64,000 bases of DNA from Bradyrhizobium erythrophlei (GTDB lineage Bacteria; Pseudomonadota; Alphaproteobacteria; Rhizobiales; Xanthobacteraceae): the NCBI GenBank assembly GCA_900129675.1, contig FSRD01000002.1, positions 1,240,001 to 1,304,000 of the forward strand, given 5' to 3'. A program made the translations under genes and the position numbers. The first letter of the stretch is position 1. Every line of letters begins with the position of its first letter. Below the pieces are notes generated by a model. That model did no database searches. It saw nothing but the letters and a program-made list of their open reading frames with translations, and was not told the DNA's origin. Shown in pieces: positions 1 to 7,770 of the stretch.

Positions 1-451
1 GGCGCAGCGATTCGGTCTCGCGGCGCAAGCGCGAGGCGAGATTGCTGCTGACCAGCGCCACCACGAGAAACAGCAGCAAGTCGATGACTTCCGAGGGATC
101 CTCGACTCGAAAACTGTAGAGGGGAGGAAAGAAGAAAAAATCGGCCTCGACTGTACCGGCAACCGCCGCCAGGGTCGCAGGCCAGATGCCCCATCGGGTG
201 GCGGCGAAAATGACCGGTACCAGGTACGCGATTGGAACGAGGTTAGCCGCAATGGTGTAGTCAAGCGGGAGCAGAGCGACAGTGATGAGGCTGACCGACA
301 ATATCGCCAGCAGCGGGGGGACGACGTCGGCTCGCCAGATGCGATACGAAGGGAGCTCTTCTTCCGACTGCAAGCCGTTTCTGTTGCTGGTTCCAACCGG
401 TCTTGCTCGCGCGCTCGCGAATCTCTCGGCAATGGACAGATAGGAATTCAC
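1..451 (-). CDS. Sensor histidine kinase, N-terminal part with DUF4118 membrane domain (runs off the window)
   Basis: Reading the minus strand gives an open frame that leaves the window at base 1. It encodes hydrophobic segments (PPLLAILSVSLITVALLPL, then AYLVPVIFAATRWGIWP), followed by FFFPPLYSF and a further membrane segment ending in SNLASRLRRETESLR. This is the layout of the DUF4118 (KdpD-like) four-helix domain found at the N terminus of bacterial sensor kinases, where it leads into GAF/PAS and kinase domains. The PPLYSF stretch and the basic helix after the last membrane segment are typical. The start chosen is a GTG at 451; no strong ribosome-binding site was seen, so the start is uncertain. 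The kinase core, and hence the signal sensed, lies outside the window. An O-antigen or other membrane protein with the same domain is less likely. Confidence 0.72.
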   Translation of the reverse strand, partial: MNSYLSIAERFASARARPVGTSNRNGLQSEEELPSYRIWRADVVPPLLAILSVSLITVALLPLDYTIAANLVPIAYLVPVIFAATRWGIWPATLAAVAGTVEADFFFFPPLYSFRVEDPSEVIDLLLFLVVALVSSNLASRLRRETESLR

Positions 452-848
452 GGAAAGCTGCTTTCGTAGAAGACATCGAATGATCGTCACTGAGGCTGCA
501 ATCAGCCGCGGGAAGATCACGCCCCTGCGACGTTCGATCGTGACGCGGAAATACCAGCTCGCAGGACCGGCGACTCTCTATCGCTATCCGCGGCCGTTCG
601 TTGTCCTCAAATCAATCGTTGCCCCGATGTCAGTAACTACCCAGCGGAACAATGTTCTCCGGACCGACGTAGGAAATCTATGTCGTTCGCCGGGACAAGA
701 AATATAAAAGTAATAGTATTCGACCGCGACGGGGCCGATCTATGCACGCGCGTCGGTCGCAGAAGAACGGGAAGCCTGGGCTGATAGTCGTGGCATCTCG
801 AATCGGAACTGCAATCGGATCCGCATTTTTACGGAATTGGCGGCGGCT
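452..848. other. Intergenic region, no gene recognised
   Basis: About 400 bases between the DUF4118 gene and the next minus-strand gene. Short open frames here have no recognisable content. A markedly AT-rich patch at about 698-720 could hold a promoter, but no clear -35/-10 pair was identified. Confidence 0.4.
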
Positions 849-1457
849 TCAAGTCAGCGGCGCGGTGGCGGAGCGAGGCAGTCTCGCGTCGAGCGCTTGT
901 TGAATCGCATTGACGTAATGGAGTGCCTGCTTTTCACCGGAGAGTTCCGGCTTCGCGGCACGATACAATTCCGCTTCGCCTGGTTGACGGCATGGCGGTG
1001 GGACCAGGGCAGCGAGGGCCGCGTAACTGATATATTTCGGCGGGTACAGATAGAATTCCATCAGGGGCATGTGCGGACCTCGCCCGCCACGCTTGAGAAT
1101 CGCATGGGCCGTCAATCCGGCTTCCGGATGGATGGCGCTCCAGCCGGCAAAACTGCTGGCCAATATCTCGAGCGCCAATATCCTCGTCGTTATCTGCACG
1201 AAGCCTTCGTTGGATTTCTTTGCGCTCCGGGTCGTTGACGCCTTCTTCAATAGGTGCCGAAACTCTGGATGTGCTTCGATGAAGGGGCCAAGCCGGGATT
1301 TCCACAAAATGTCCGGCAAGCAAGCGAAGCCGTGAAGTTCATGGAAACTCTCGATCAGGCTCTGGCATTGCGTCGTCAGGCTCTTCGGCAAGAAACCGAA
1401 GTCTTCAGTCTTGCCGGAGCGAGCCCCATGAGCGCTATCGTTTGCCGCGACTTCCAT
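849..1457 (-). CDS. Hypothetical protein, about 202 residues
   Basis: The minus-strand frame has plausible alphaproteobacterial codon use and no signal peptide or membrane segment. The mid-region (FHELHGFACLPDILWKS, then RFRHLL-like helices) suggests a soluble, mostly helical protein. I do not recognise the family. The ATG at 1457 is preferred over an upstream GTG at 1490 because a GAGG sits 8 bases before it. It stands alone, with about 450 bases of non-coding DNA upstream, so it probably has its own promoter. It could be a spurious frame, because several other frames are also open over this GC-rich stretch, but this is the longest and most protein-like. Confidence 0.55.
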   Translation of the reverse strand: MEVAANDSAHGARSGKTEDFGFLPKSLTTQCQSLIESFHELHGFACLPDILWKSRLGPFIEAHPEFRHLLKKASTTRSAKKSNEGFVQITTRILALEILASSFAGWSAIHPEAGLTAHAILKRGGRGPHMPLMEFYLYPPKYISYAALAALVPPPCRQPGEAELYRAAKPELSGEKQALHYVNAIQQALDARLPRSATAPLT

Positions 1458-1914
1458 CGTTTCGCCTCGCGATGAGCGAACAGATTCCACTCAATGCTTC
1501 AGCATACCGGTTCGCGGCATATATCTTCGATGTGCAATAGCGGCTGCATTCATAGAAAAAAGATAGCTCGCGCGCGCCTCAAGTTTCTCTGTGTCAAAGA
1601 GGCGATCGTATCAATCGCACCGAGCAATCGGAAATGTAGCTGAAAAGACACATTGCGACACAAACTATTGCGGTGCATCGAGCGTTTTCGCCGAAATGTC
1701 ATTTATTTCGCTGCCAGTCTGAGCAACGCGATGGGCAATTGACGCTTAAGAATGCATTCGGCGTCAAAGACGCTATTTCGGATATTTTATCTTTATGAAA
1801 TCGCGCGGAAAGCCGTATCGCTTTTTTGCAGGCCCCCAACGCAAAGATCGTCTCGAAGGTTAACGGTGCGTCGCGAAAGCGAAAGCATCTGTACCAATAA
1901 CGTGGGGCAAGATT
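1458..1914. promoter_or_regulatory. Divergent intergenic region upstream of the porin
   Basis: About 450 bases with lower GC than the flanks (especially 1540-1800), between the divergently oriented hypothetical gene and the porin gene. It should hold the promoters of both. No -35/-10 pair or operator stood out with enough support to place one. No gene was seen inside. Confidence 0.4.
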
Positions 1915-3543
1915 ATGAAAAGAATTCTTCTGGCAGGTGTCTCGTTGGCGGCGATCGGTCTGAGCAATGTGGCTCAGGCGGCAGACCCGGCTGCGAAAGG
2001 GCCATGCCCGTACGGCGGCGATCCCTACAAGAACTATAACTGCCTCGACGCTTACCTCGGCACCGACTTTCTGAGCCGCTTCGTCAATTACTATCGGCTC
2101 GAGTGGGGACATGATGCCGCGCCGGCCGATCCCAAGGCGCCGGAGTCACGCCGCGCCTATTGGCCTGGTACGCCCGAAAGCATTCCGCCCTATCCGTTCA
2201 CCGAATGGCCCTATGGCGGCACGACGACGATCGGCGTGACGCGGCCGAGCTCAGTCGACAGTCCGCTGATGGCTGCACTCGGCAACACCGCCGCGGGCTC
2301 ATGGTTGAATGAAAACCACATCCAGGTTTACGGCTGGATCAACGCGGGCGGTAACCTCAGCAATAACACGGTGCGCGGCGGCAACTCGCCGGCGGCTTAC
2401 GACTACAATCCCAATACCGTTCAGCTCGACCAGGCGGTCCTCTATATCGAACGGCTGCCGGATACGGTTCAGAAGGATCACGTCGACTGGGGCTTCCGCA
2501 TCGCGCCGATCTACGGCGAGAACTACCGTTATACGACGGCCTACGGTCTCTGGAGCTACCAGCTCCTGAACCAGAACAAGAACAACGGCTACGACATGCC
2601 GATGGCCTATGGCGAAGTGTTCATCCCGCAGATCGCGGAAGGCCTGATGGTTCGCTTCGGCCGTTACATCTCGATCCCGGACATCGAGGCGCAGCTCGCG
2701 CCGAATAACTACATGTACTCGCACTCGATGACCTACACGTTCGACAACTATACCAACACCGGTATCCAGAGCACGCTCGCTGTGACGAAGAACTGGATGC
2801 TGCAGTTGGGTGTGTCGGTTGGTACCGAAGCGATGCCTTGGCACTACAAGGCAACGATCGCAAATCCGTTCCCGAACCCGCTGTTTCCCGGAAGCACGAT
2901 GCTGAAAGATCCGGGAGCGCAGCCAACCGTTTCGGGAGGTGTTCGCTGGACCAGCGACACTGGCAACGACTCCGTTTACGTGGTCGCGAACGGCATCAAC
3001 AACGGTACATGGGGTTACAACAACCTGCAATGGTATGGTCTGACGGCCTATCACAAGTTCAACGAGCAGTGGCATATCTCGTTTGAAACCTACAATGAGC
3101 ACCAGAACAACGTGCTCAATGCGAACAATCCTGCTGCCCTTGCCGCCTTTGCCGGAGGCGGCACGCCGTTCTCACCGCAGGTTATGCCGTTTAACTCGCC
3201 GTTCCTCGCGCAGTGCAACAGTCCGACAGTGTTTTCGTGCACGGCGTCGGTGCAAACTTACCTGGCCTATTTGAGCTACAAGCCGTCGCCGCTGGACAAC
3301 ATCTCCTATCGTGTAGAGTTCTTCGACGACAAGCAGGGCCAGCGTACCGGCGTCAAGACCCGGTACTTCGAGACCGGCATCGGTTGGCAGCACTGGTTCT
3401 CGCCCCAGATCGAGATCCGGCCCGAGGTTTCATACTACAGGGCGCTCGATGCGGCTGCGTTCAATGGCAACTCGAATCTCGGTATTGCGCCCAACAAGAA
3501 AGATGCCCTCATCGGCTCTGCGGACATCATCATTCACTTCTGA
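1915..3543 (+). CDS. Outer-membrane beta-barrel porin (BBP2 type)
   Basis: A 542-residue protein with a clean Sec signal peptide (MKRILLAGVSLAAIGLSNVAQA, cut before ADPA). The mature part is rich in aromatic residues, Gly and Asn, with alternating beta-strand patterns, and ends in the typical outer-membrane terminus IIIHF with a C-terminal Phe. Conserved features include VYGWINAGGNLS near residue 135, YIERLPD, WGFRIAPIYGENYRYTTAYG, and DNISYRVEFFDDKQGQRTG near the end, as in the putative beta-barrel porin-2 family (PF07642) common in Bradyrhizobium. It should be an outer-membrane channel; the substrate cannot be told from sequence. Another barrel gene follows after 70 bases in the same direction, with a stem-loop between them. 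Confidence 0.88.
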   Translation: MKRILLAGVSLAAIGLSNVAQAADPAAKGPCPYGGDPYKNYNCLDAYLGTDFLSRFVNYYRLEWGHDAAPADPKAPESRRAYWPGTPESIPPYPFTEWPYGGTTTIGVTRPSSVDSPLMAALGNTAAGSWLNENHIQVYGWINAGGNLSNNTVRGGNSPAAYDYNPNTVQLDQAVLYIERLPDTVQKDHVDWGFRIAPIYGENYRYTTAYGLWSYQLLNQNKNNGYDMPMAYGEVFIPQIAEGLMVRFGRYISIPDIEAQLAPNNYMYSHSMTYTFDNYTNTGIQSTLAVTKNWMLQLGVSVGTEAMPWHYKATIANPFPNPLFPGSTMLKDPGAQPTVSGGVRWTSDTGNDSVYVVANGINNGTWGYNNLQWYGLTAYHKFNEQWHISFETYNEHQNNVLNANNPAALAAFAGGGTPFSPQVMPFNSPFLAQCNSPTVFSCTASVQTYLAYLSYKPSPLDNISYRVEFFDDKQGQRTGVKTRYFETGIGWQHWFSPQIEIRPEVSYYRALDAAAFNGNSNLGIAPNKKDALIGSADIIIHF

Positions 3544-3550
3544 TGCGGGG

Positions 3551-3583
3551 AAACGTCGCGGCGGCTCATGTCGCCCGACGTTT
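3551..3583 (+). terminator. Stem-loop after the porin gene
   Basis: AAACGTCG (3551-3558) pairs with CGACGTTT (3576-3583), and an inner GGCG/CGCC extends the stem around a loop of about 8 bases. No T-run follows, so this may be an mRNA-stabilising or attenuating hairpin between the two outer-membrane genes rather than a full intrinsic terminator. Confidence 0.45.
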
Positions 3584-3612
3584 GATCAGAGAAAATTCGA
3601 CAGGGGATAACA

Positions 3613-4356
3613 ATGAAGCGAATTCTTTTCACCACCGTCTCGCTCGGGGTGCTCGGCCTGATGTCGCCGGCACTCGGAGCTGATCTTTCGCCTTATATAA
3701 AGGCTCCGCCAGCCGTCGCGCCGGCGTACGACTGGTCCGGTTTCTATGTCGGCGTGTTCGGCGGCGGCGGTTTCGGCAACCACAATCTCAACAACGCGCT
3801 GGGCCCCGCCGGGTTTGCCAACTTCACGCTCAACTATGATTCGACGGGGGCCATCGCCGGCGGCGAGATGGGCTACAACGTGCAGAGCGGCAGTTGGGTG
3901 GTCGGTGTCGAAGGGGACGGGTTCTGGTCTGGAATCAAGGGCAGCGATATCGGTGCGTTTAATGCAGGTGCGCTTCCGATTGGCTCAATCGACGCGACCA
4001 ACCTTCGCAACGGCGCCACGCTTCGTGCGCGGGGCGGCTTCACCGTCGACCGCTTGCTGATGTTCTTCACCGGTGGTTGGGCGTACGGCAATTTCCAGCA
4101 CACCAACACTGACCCGGTATTGGGCGTCGACCAGTTCTCGACGCACCGGAGCGGCATCACTGCCGGCGGTGGTATCGCTTACGCGGTGACCGACAACCTG
4201 ATCGGCAAGTTCGAATATCGCTACTACGACTTTGGCCGGTACGAGCGCCTGACGCCGCTCAACGGCCAGCTGCCTTACACCGTGAACAGCACTTACTCAG
4301 TCGTGACGCTTGGCCTGGACTTCAAGTTCGGTGGGCCGGTTGTCGCGAAGTATTGA
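3613..4356 (+). CDS. Outer-membrane protein, Omp25/RopB-like porin family
   Basis: A 247-residue protein with signal peptide MKRILFTTVSLGVLGLMSPALGA. The mature start is DLSPYIKAPPAVAPAYDWSGFYVGVFGGGG, the diagnostic opening of the alphaproteobacterial Omp25/Omp31/RopB eight-stranded barrel family. Later features fit: GGEMGYNVQSGSWVVGVEGD, LRARGGFTVDRLLMFFTGGWAYG, GGGIAYAVTDNLIGKFEYRYYDFG, and VTLGLDFKF near the C terminus. It should sit in the outer membrane as a small structural barrel that contributes to envelope integrity. It probably shares regulation with the porin upstream, 70 bases away. A GC-rich hairpin follows its stop codon. Confidence 0.9.
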   Translation: MKRILFTTVSLGVLGLMSPALGADLSPYIKAPPAVAPAYDWSGFYVGVFGGGGFGNHNLNNALGPAGFANFTLNYDSTGAIAGGEMGYNVQSGSWVVGVEGDGFWSGIKGSDIGAFNAGALPIGSIDATNLRNGATLRARGGFTVDRLLMFFTGGWAYGNFQHTNTDPVLGVDQFSTHRSGITAGGGIAYAVTDNLIGKFEYRYYDFGRYERLTPLNGQLPYTVNSTYSVVTLGLDFKFGGPVVAKY

Positions 4357-4379
4357 CGCGTTGCTTGCGTTTATACGTT

Positions 4380-4404
4380 GCGCGGCCTGCAAGTCAGGCC
4401 GCGC
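4380..4404 (+). terminator. Strong GC-rich hairpin after the Omp25-like gene
   Basis: GCGCGGCCTG (4380-4389) and CAGGCCGCGC (4395-4404) form a perfect 10-bp stem with a 5-base loop, starting 23 bases after the stop codon. No poly-T tract follows. It is likely a terminator-like or RNA-stabilising element and lies directly upstream of a ribosome-binding site for the next small gene. Confidence 0.55.
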
Positions 4405-4424
4405 GCAGTAGGAGAGGGGTAGCG

Positions 4425-4601
4425 ATGATTGCTTCGATGGTTGCGCGAAGGATCTGGCTTGGACTTGCCGTCGCGGCGCTATGTGCCGTCGCGGCTGGAT
4501 GCGCCGTCGATATCGGAACGACAAAGCCGGAGCGATCCGAGGGCAACGGTCAGATGCGATATTACGGCGGCCCGAAATCTCCGATGTGGTCGGGCCAGTA
4601 A
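4425..4601 (+). CDS. Small lipoprotein with C-terminal RYYGGPKSPMW motif
   Basis: A 58-residue protein. The start at 4425 is fixed by a strong purine-rich ribosome-binding site (GGAGAGGGG) just upstream. It has a basic N terminus, a hydrophobic core (LGLAVAALCAVAA) and a lipobox (VAAGC), so it is probably a lipoprotein anchored through Cys at about residue 25. The mature part is only about 34 residues and ends MRYYGGPKSPMWSGQ. The next gene ends with the same motif. The function is unknown. The pair lies directly upstream of an RND efflux operon in the same direction, so it could be co-expressed with it; that is inference. Confidence 0.7.
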   Translation: MIASMVARRIWLGLAVAALCAVAAGCAVDIGTTKPERSEGNGQMRYYGGPKSPMWSGQ

Positions 4602-4633
4602 TTGTACACAGCGTTGCTTTTGGGAGACTGATG

Positions 4634-4882
4634 ATGGCGTGCATTGTTACCAGGATTGCTCGATGGGGGGTCGTGGTGGTGTTGGGTGCGATCCTGGCCG
4701 TCGCGACCAGCGGCGAAGCGGCTGCAAAGCATCGCAAGGGGCACTTGAATTACGCACATGTGCATCACTCGATTGCTGGGAGCTACGCGCAGATCTTACC
4801 GCAACAACCGGCTCGGCTTGGAGCCATGCGCTACTACGGCGGGCCGAAATCGCCGATGTGGCGCGGCCCGGCCGAAAATTAG
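4634..4882 (+). CDS. Small exported protein with C-terminal RYYGGPKSPMW motif
   Basis: About 82 residues. ATG codons at 4631 and 4634 are both possible; 4634 has the better distance to the GGGAG upstream. It has a signal peptide (VTRIARWGVVVVLGAILAVATSGEAAA), then a His-rich linker (KHRKGHLNYAHVHHS), and it ends MRYYGGPKSPMWRGPAEN. The end motif is identical to that of the preceding lipoprotein, although the DNA differs at four synonymous positions in twelve codons. The His-rich stretch could bind metal, which would suit the heavy-metal-type efflux operon downstream, but this is conjecture. I do not recognise a named family. Confidence 0.68.
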   Translation: MACIVTRIARWGVVVVLGAILAVATSGEAAAKHRKGHLNYAHVHHSIAGSYAQILPQQPARLGAMRYYGGPKSPMWRGPAEN

Positions 4883-4954
4883 AAGGCCGGAAGCTAACCG
4901 GCATGTGTCAACAACGCGAGCGAGGTCGCATAAGTCAATGTGCGCATTTCCAAT

Positions 4955-6184
4955 ATGAGTACCATTGCAAATTGGAATGTGCGACGACTGGCCGTCGCGC
5001 TCGCGACGACGGTTTTGGTCGGCGTGGGCGTGATCGGCGCCGTACGGATGTTTGTCCCGCACGCCAAATCCACTGAAACAACGCATCCGGCAAAGGGCGT
5101 CCTTCCACGCTACGTTCCGACGGCGGCGGAGTGGGCGAGCCTGACGGTCGAGCCGGTCTCGGAAAAGGTCTTTCGGTCCGAGCGAATCACCGAAGGCAAG
5201 ATCGCGGTCAACGAAGAGAGTTCGACGCCGATCTTCTCACCCTATGCCGGCCGCGTGATAAAACTTCTGGTCAAGCCGAGCGACATGGTCGAGCGCGGCC
5301 AGCCGCTGTTCGTGGTCGAGGCCACCGACACGGTGCAGGCGCTGAATGATTTCATTGCGGCGTTGGGCGCGCTGAATACCGCGCGGTCCAAGCTCAATCT
5401 GGCGCAGATCGTCGAGAAACGCGCCAACGACCTCTACGCCGGCAAGGCGGTTCCGCTCAAGGACTGGCAGCAGTCGCAGGCGGATCTGACCGCGGCCCAG
5501 AACGATTTGCGTTCGGCCGAAACGGCGCTGGAAGCCGCGCATAACCGGTTGCGGATCCTCGGCCGTTCGGAAGACCAGATCTCGACCTTCCAGCAGACGC
5601 GGCAGATGAGCGCCGACACCCCGATCTATTCGCCGATCGGCGGCACCGTCATCCAGCGCAAGGTCGGACCGGGCCAGTTCATCAGCAGCGGAGCCAGCGA
5701 TCCCGTGTTCATCGTCGGCGATCTCTCCACGGTGTGGCTGACCGCCTTCGTGCGGGAGTCGGAAGCCTCCGGCGTCGCCGTCGGCCAGGAAGTAGCGTTC
5801 TCGTTGCTGGCGCTGCCGGGCAGCGAGTTCAAGGCGCGCATCGATTATGTCTCGGCCGCGATCGATCCATCGACCCGGCGGCTGTTGGTTCGTGCGACCA
5901 TCGACAACAAGGACGGCTTGTTCAAGCCGGAGATGTTCGCCAACGTGACGATTTACGCCGGCGGCGATCATCCCTCGATCGGGGTGCCCAAGCGGGCGCT
6001 GATCTACGAAGGCGATCGCGTCCACCTGTGGGTGGTGCATGACGACAAGTCGATCGAGCTCCGCAAGATTGAAACCGGTCTGACGAACGGCGATCTGGTC
6101 GAGGTCCGGGCCAATCTGCAGGCCGGCGAGAATATCGTCACCAGAGGCAGCCTGTTCATCGATCGCGCCGCCTCCGGCAGCTAA
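4955..6184 (+). CDS. RND efflux periplasmic adaptor (HlyD/CusB-type membrane fusion protein)
   Basis: About 409 residues from the ATG at 4955 (a GTG at 4940 is also in frame). One N-terminal membrane segment (LAVALATTVLVGVGVIGAV) is followed by the adaptor order beta-barrel, lipoyl, helical hairpin, lipoyl, barrel. Visible elements are TPIFSPYAGRVIKLLVKPSDMVERGQPLF (lipoyl half), a coiled hairpin at about 130-215 (LNTARSKLNLAQIVEKRANDLY), then DTPIYSPIGGTVIQRKVGPGQFI, and a C-terminal GIPKRAL-like proximal domain (VPKRALIYEGDRVHLWVV). It bridges the inner-membrane pump and the outer-membrane channel. Its stop lies 35 bases before the permease start, so it is the first structural gene of the efflux operon. 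Confidence 0.92.
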   Translation: MSTIANWNVRRLAVALATTVLVGVGVIGAVRMFVPHAKSTETTHPAKGVLPRYVPTAAEWASLTVEPVSEKVFRSERITEGKIAVNEESSTPIFSPYAGRVIKLLVKPSDMVERGQPLFVVEATDTVQALNDFIAALGALNTARSKLNLAQIVEKRANDLYAGKAVPLKDWQQSQADLTAAQNDLRSAETALEAAHNRLRILGRSEDQISTFQQTRQMSADTPIYSPIGGTVIQRKVGPGQFISSGASDPVFIVGDLSTVWLTAFVRESEASGVAVGQEVAFSLLALPGSEFKARIDYVSAAIDPSTRRLLVRATIDNKDGLFKPEMFANVTIYAGGDHPSIGVPKRALIYEGDRVHLWVVHDDKSIELRKIETGLTNGDLVEVRANLQAGENIVTRGSLFIDRAASGS

Positions 6185-6219
6185 TCGCCGCTATTGTTCT
6201 CTCGCGAAAACCGGATCGA

Positions 6220-7755
6220 ATGGATCGTCTCGTAGCCCTTGCTGTCAATCGCCGGTTTCTGATGGTCGGGCTGTTTGCCGCCGTCATCATCGGCGGGCTC
6301 GTCGCGTTCCAGCAATTGAACATCGAGGCCTATCCCGATCCAACGCCGCCGATGGTCGACATCGTGACCCAGAGCCCGGGGCTGTCGGCTGAGGAGATCG
6401 AACGCTACATCACAATTCCGCTGGAGACGCAGGTCGCCGGCATCAAGAACATGAAGGTGATCCGTACGATTTCGCTGTACGGCTTGTCTGACGTCAAACT
6501 GCAGTTCTCGTTCGATTACACCTATGACCAGGCGCAGCAGCAGGTGTTGAACCGGCTGTCGCAACTGTCGCCGCTATTGAACAACGCCCAGCCGCAGATT
6601 TCCCCTTTAAGTCCAATCGGCGAGATCTATCGATACCGGCTTGTCGGGCCGCCAAATTACTCCGTGCTCGATCTCAAAACCGTGCAGGACTGGATTCTGC
6701 AACGCCGCTTTCGCGTCGTTCCCGGGGTTATCGATGTCACCGGCTGGGGCGGCAAGACGAAAACCTATGAGCTTCAGGTCGATTTCAACAAACTGGTCGC
6801 AAACGGCCTGACGTTGCCTCAATTGTTGCAGGCGGTGAGCAACGCCAACGTCAACGTTGGCGGCAACACCGTCAATATCGGTCCGCAGTCGGCGGTCGTG
6901 CGCGGCGTGGGGCTGATCCGTTCGATCGACAGCCTCGGCAACACCATGGTCATGTCGAGCAATGGAACCCCGGTTCTTGTCCGGGACGTCGCGACCGTCA
7001 CCGTGGGCGAGCAGCCGCGACTTGGTATTGCGGGTGAGAATCAGGACGACGATATCGTCCAGGGCATCGTGCTGATGCGGCGCGGCGAGCAGAGTTCGCC
7101 GACCATCGCCCGCGTCGAGGAACTCGTTGCAAGCATCAACAACTCCACCATCCTTCCACCGGGCGTCCGGATCGAGCGGATCTACGACCGGAAGGATTTG
7201 ATCGAGACCACAACGCACACCGTGCTGGAGAACATGGTGGTTGGGATCGCGCTGATCGTTTTCCTGCAGTGGCTGTTTCTGGGCGATCTGCGCAGCGCAT
7301 TGATCGTTGGGGCGACCATTCCGTTTGCGCTGTTTTTCGCCGTCAGCATCCTCGTGCTGCGCGGCGAGTCCGCCAATCTGCTCTCCGTCGGGGCGATCGA
7401 TTTCGGTTTGATCGTCGATGCCACCGTCATCATGGTCGAGGCGATATTTCGGCGGTTATCACACACCAACAAGCTCTCGGCCAGTGAGCAGGCCGCGATC
7501 TCGGCCAACACCGTCCTGGACATGAAGAAGCACGCGATCCTGAGTGCTGCGGTCGACGTGTCGCGGTCGATCTTCTTTGCCGCCGCCATCATCATCGCGG
7601 CATTCCTGCCGTTGTTCACCCTGAGCGGTGTCGAAGGCAATATTTTCAGCCCAATGGCCCGCACCTATGCGTATGCGCTGGCCGGCGGTCTGCTCGCGAC
7701 GTTCACGGTTACGCCGGCGCTGAGCGCCATCATTCTGCCCGCGCATGTCGAGTAG
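6220..7755 (+). CDS. Heavy-metal-type RND efflux permease, N-terminal half (ends at in-frame TAG)
   Basis: 511 residues forming the first half of a CzcA/CusA-like (HME-RND) pump: cytoplasmic start, TM1 (FLMVGLFAAVIIGGLVAF), periplasmic porter domain, and TM2-6. In TM4 the segment DFGLIVDATVIMVE keeps the D/D/E spacing of the proton-relay residues of metal RND pumps. The frame ends at TAG 7753-7755, directly after AIILPAHVE, where relatives read on through a TETFI-like linker into TM7. The codon before the break is GAG, so one base change would restore reading. The stop falls in the loop between the two six-helix halves. The second half stays open in the same frame (7771-9378). This may be a pseudogene, a readthrough gene or a naturally split pump. 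Confidence 0.85.
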   Translation: MDRLVALAVNRRFLMVGLFAAVIIGGLVAFQQLNIEAYPDPTPPMVDIVTQSPGLSAEEIERYITIPLETQVAGIKNMKVIRTISLYGLSDVKLQFSFDYTYDQAQQQVLNRLSQLSPLLNNAQPQISPLSPIGEIYRYRLVGPPNYSVLDLKTVQDWILQRRFRVVPGVIDVTGWGGKTKTYELQVDFNKLVANGLTLPQLLQAVSNANVNVGGNTVNIGPQSAVVRGVGLIRSIDSLGNTMVMSSNGTPVLVRDVATVTVGEQPRLGIAGENQDDDIVQGIVLMRRGEQSSPTIARVEELVASINNSTILPPGVRIERIYDRKDLIETTTHTVLENMVVGIALIVFLQWLFLGDLRSALIVGATIPFALFFAVSILVLRGESANLLSVGAIDFGLIVDATVIMVEAIFRRLSHTNKLSASEQAAISANTVLDMKKHAILSAAVDVSRSIFFAAAIIIAAFLPLFTLSGVEGNIFSPMARTYAYALAGGLLATFTVTPALSAIILPAHVE

Positions 7756-7770
7756 ACCGAGACCTTCATC

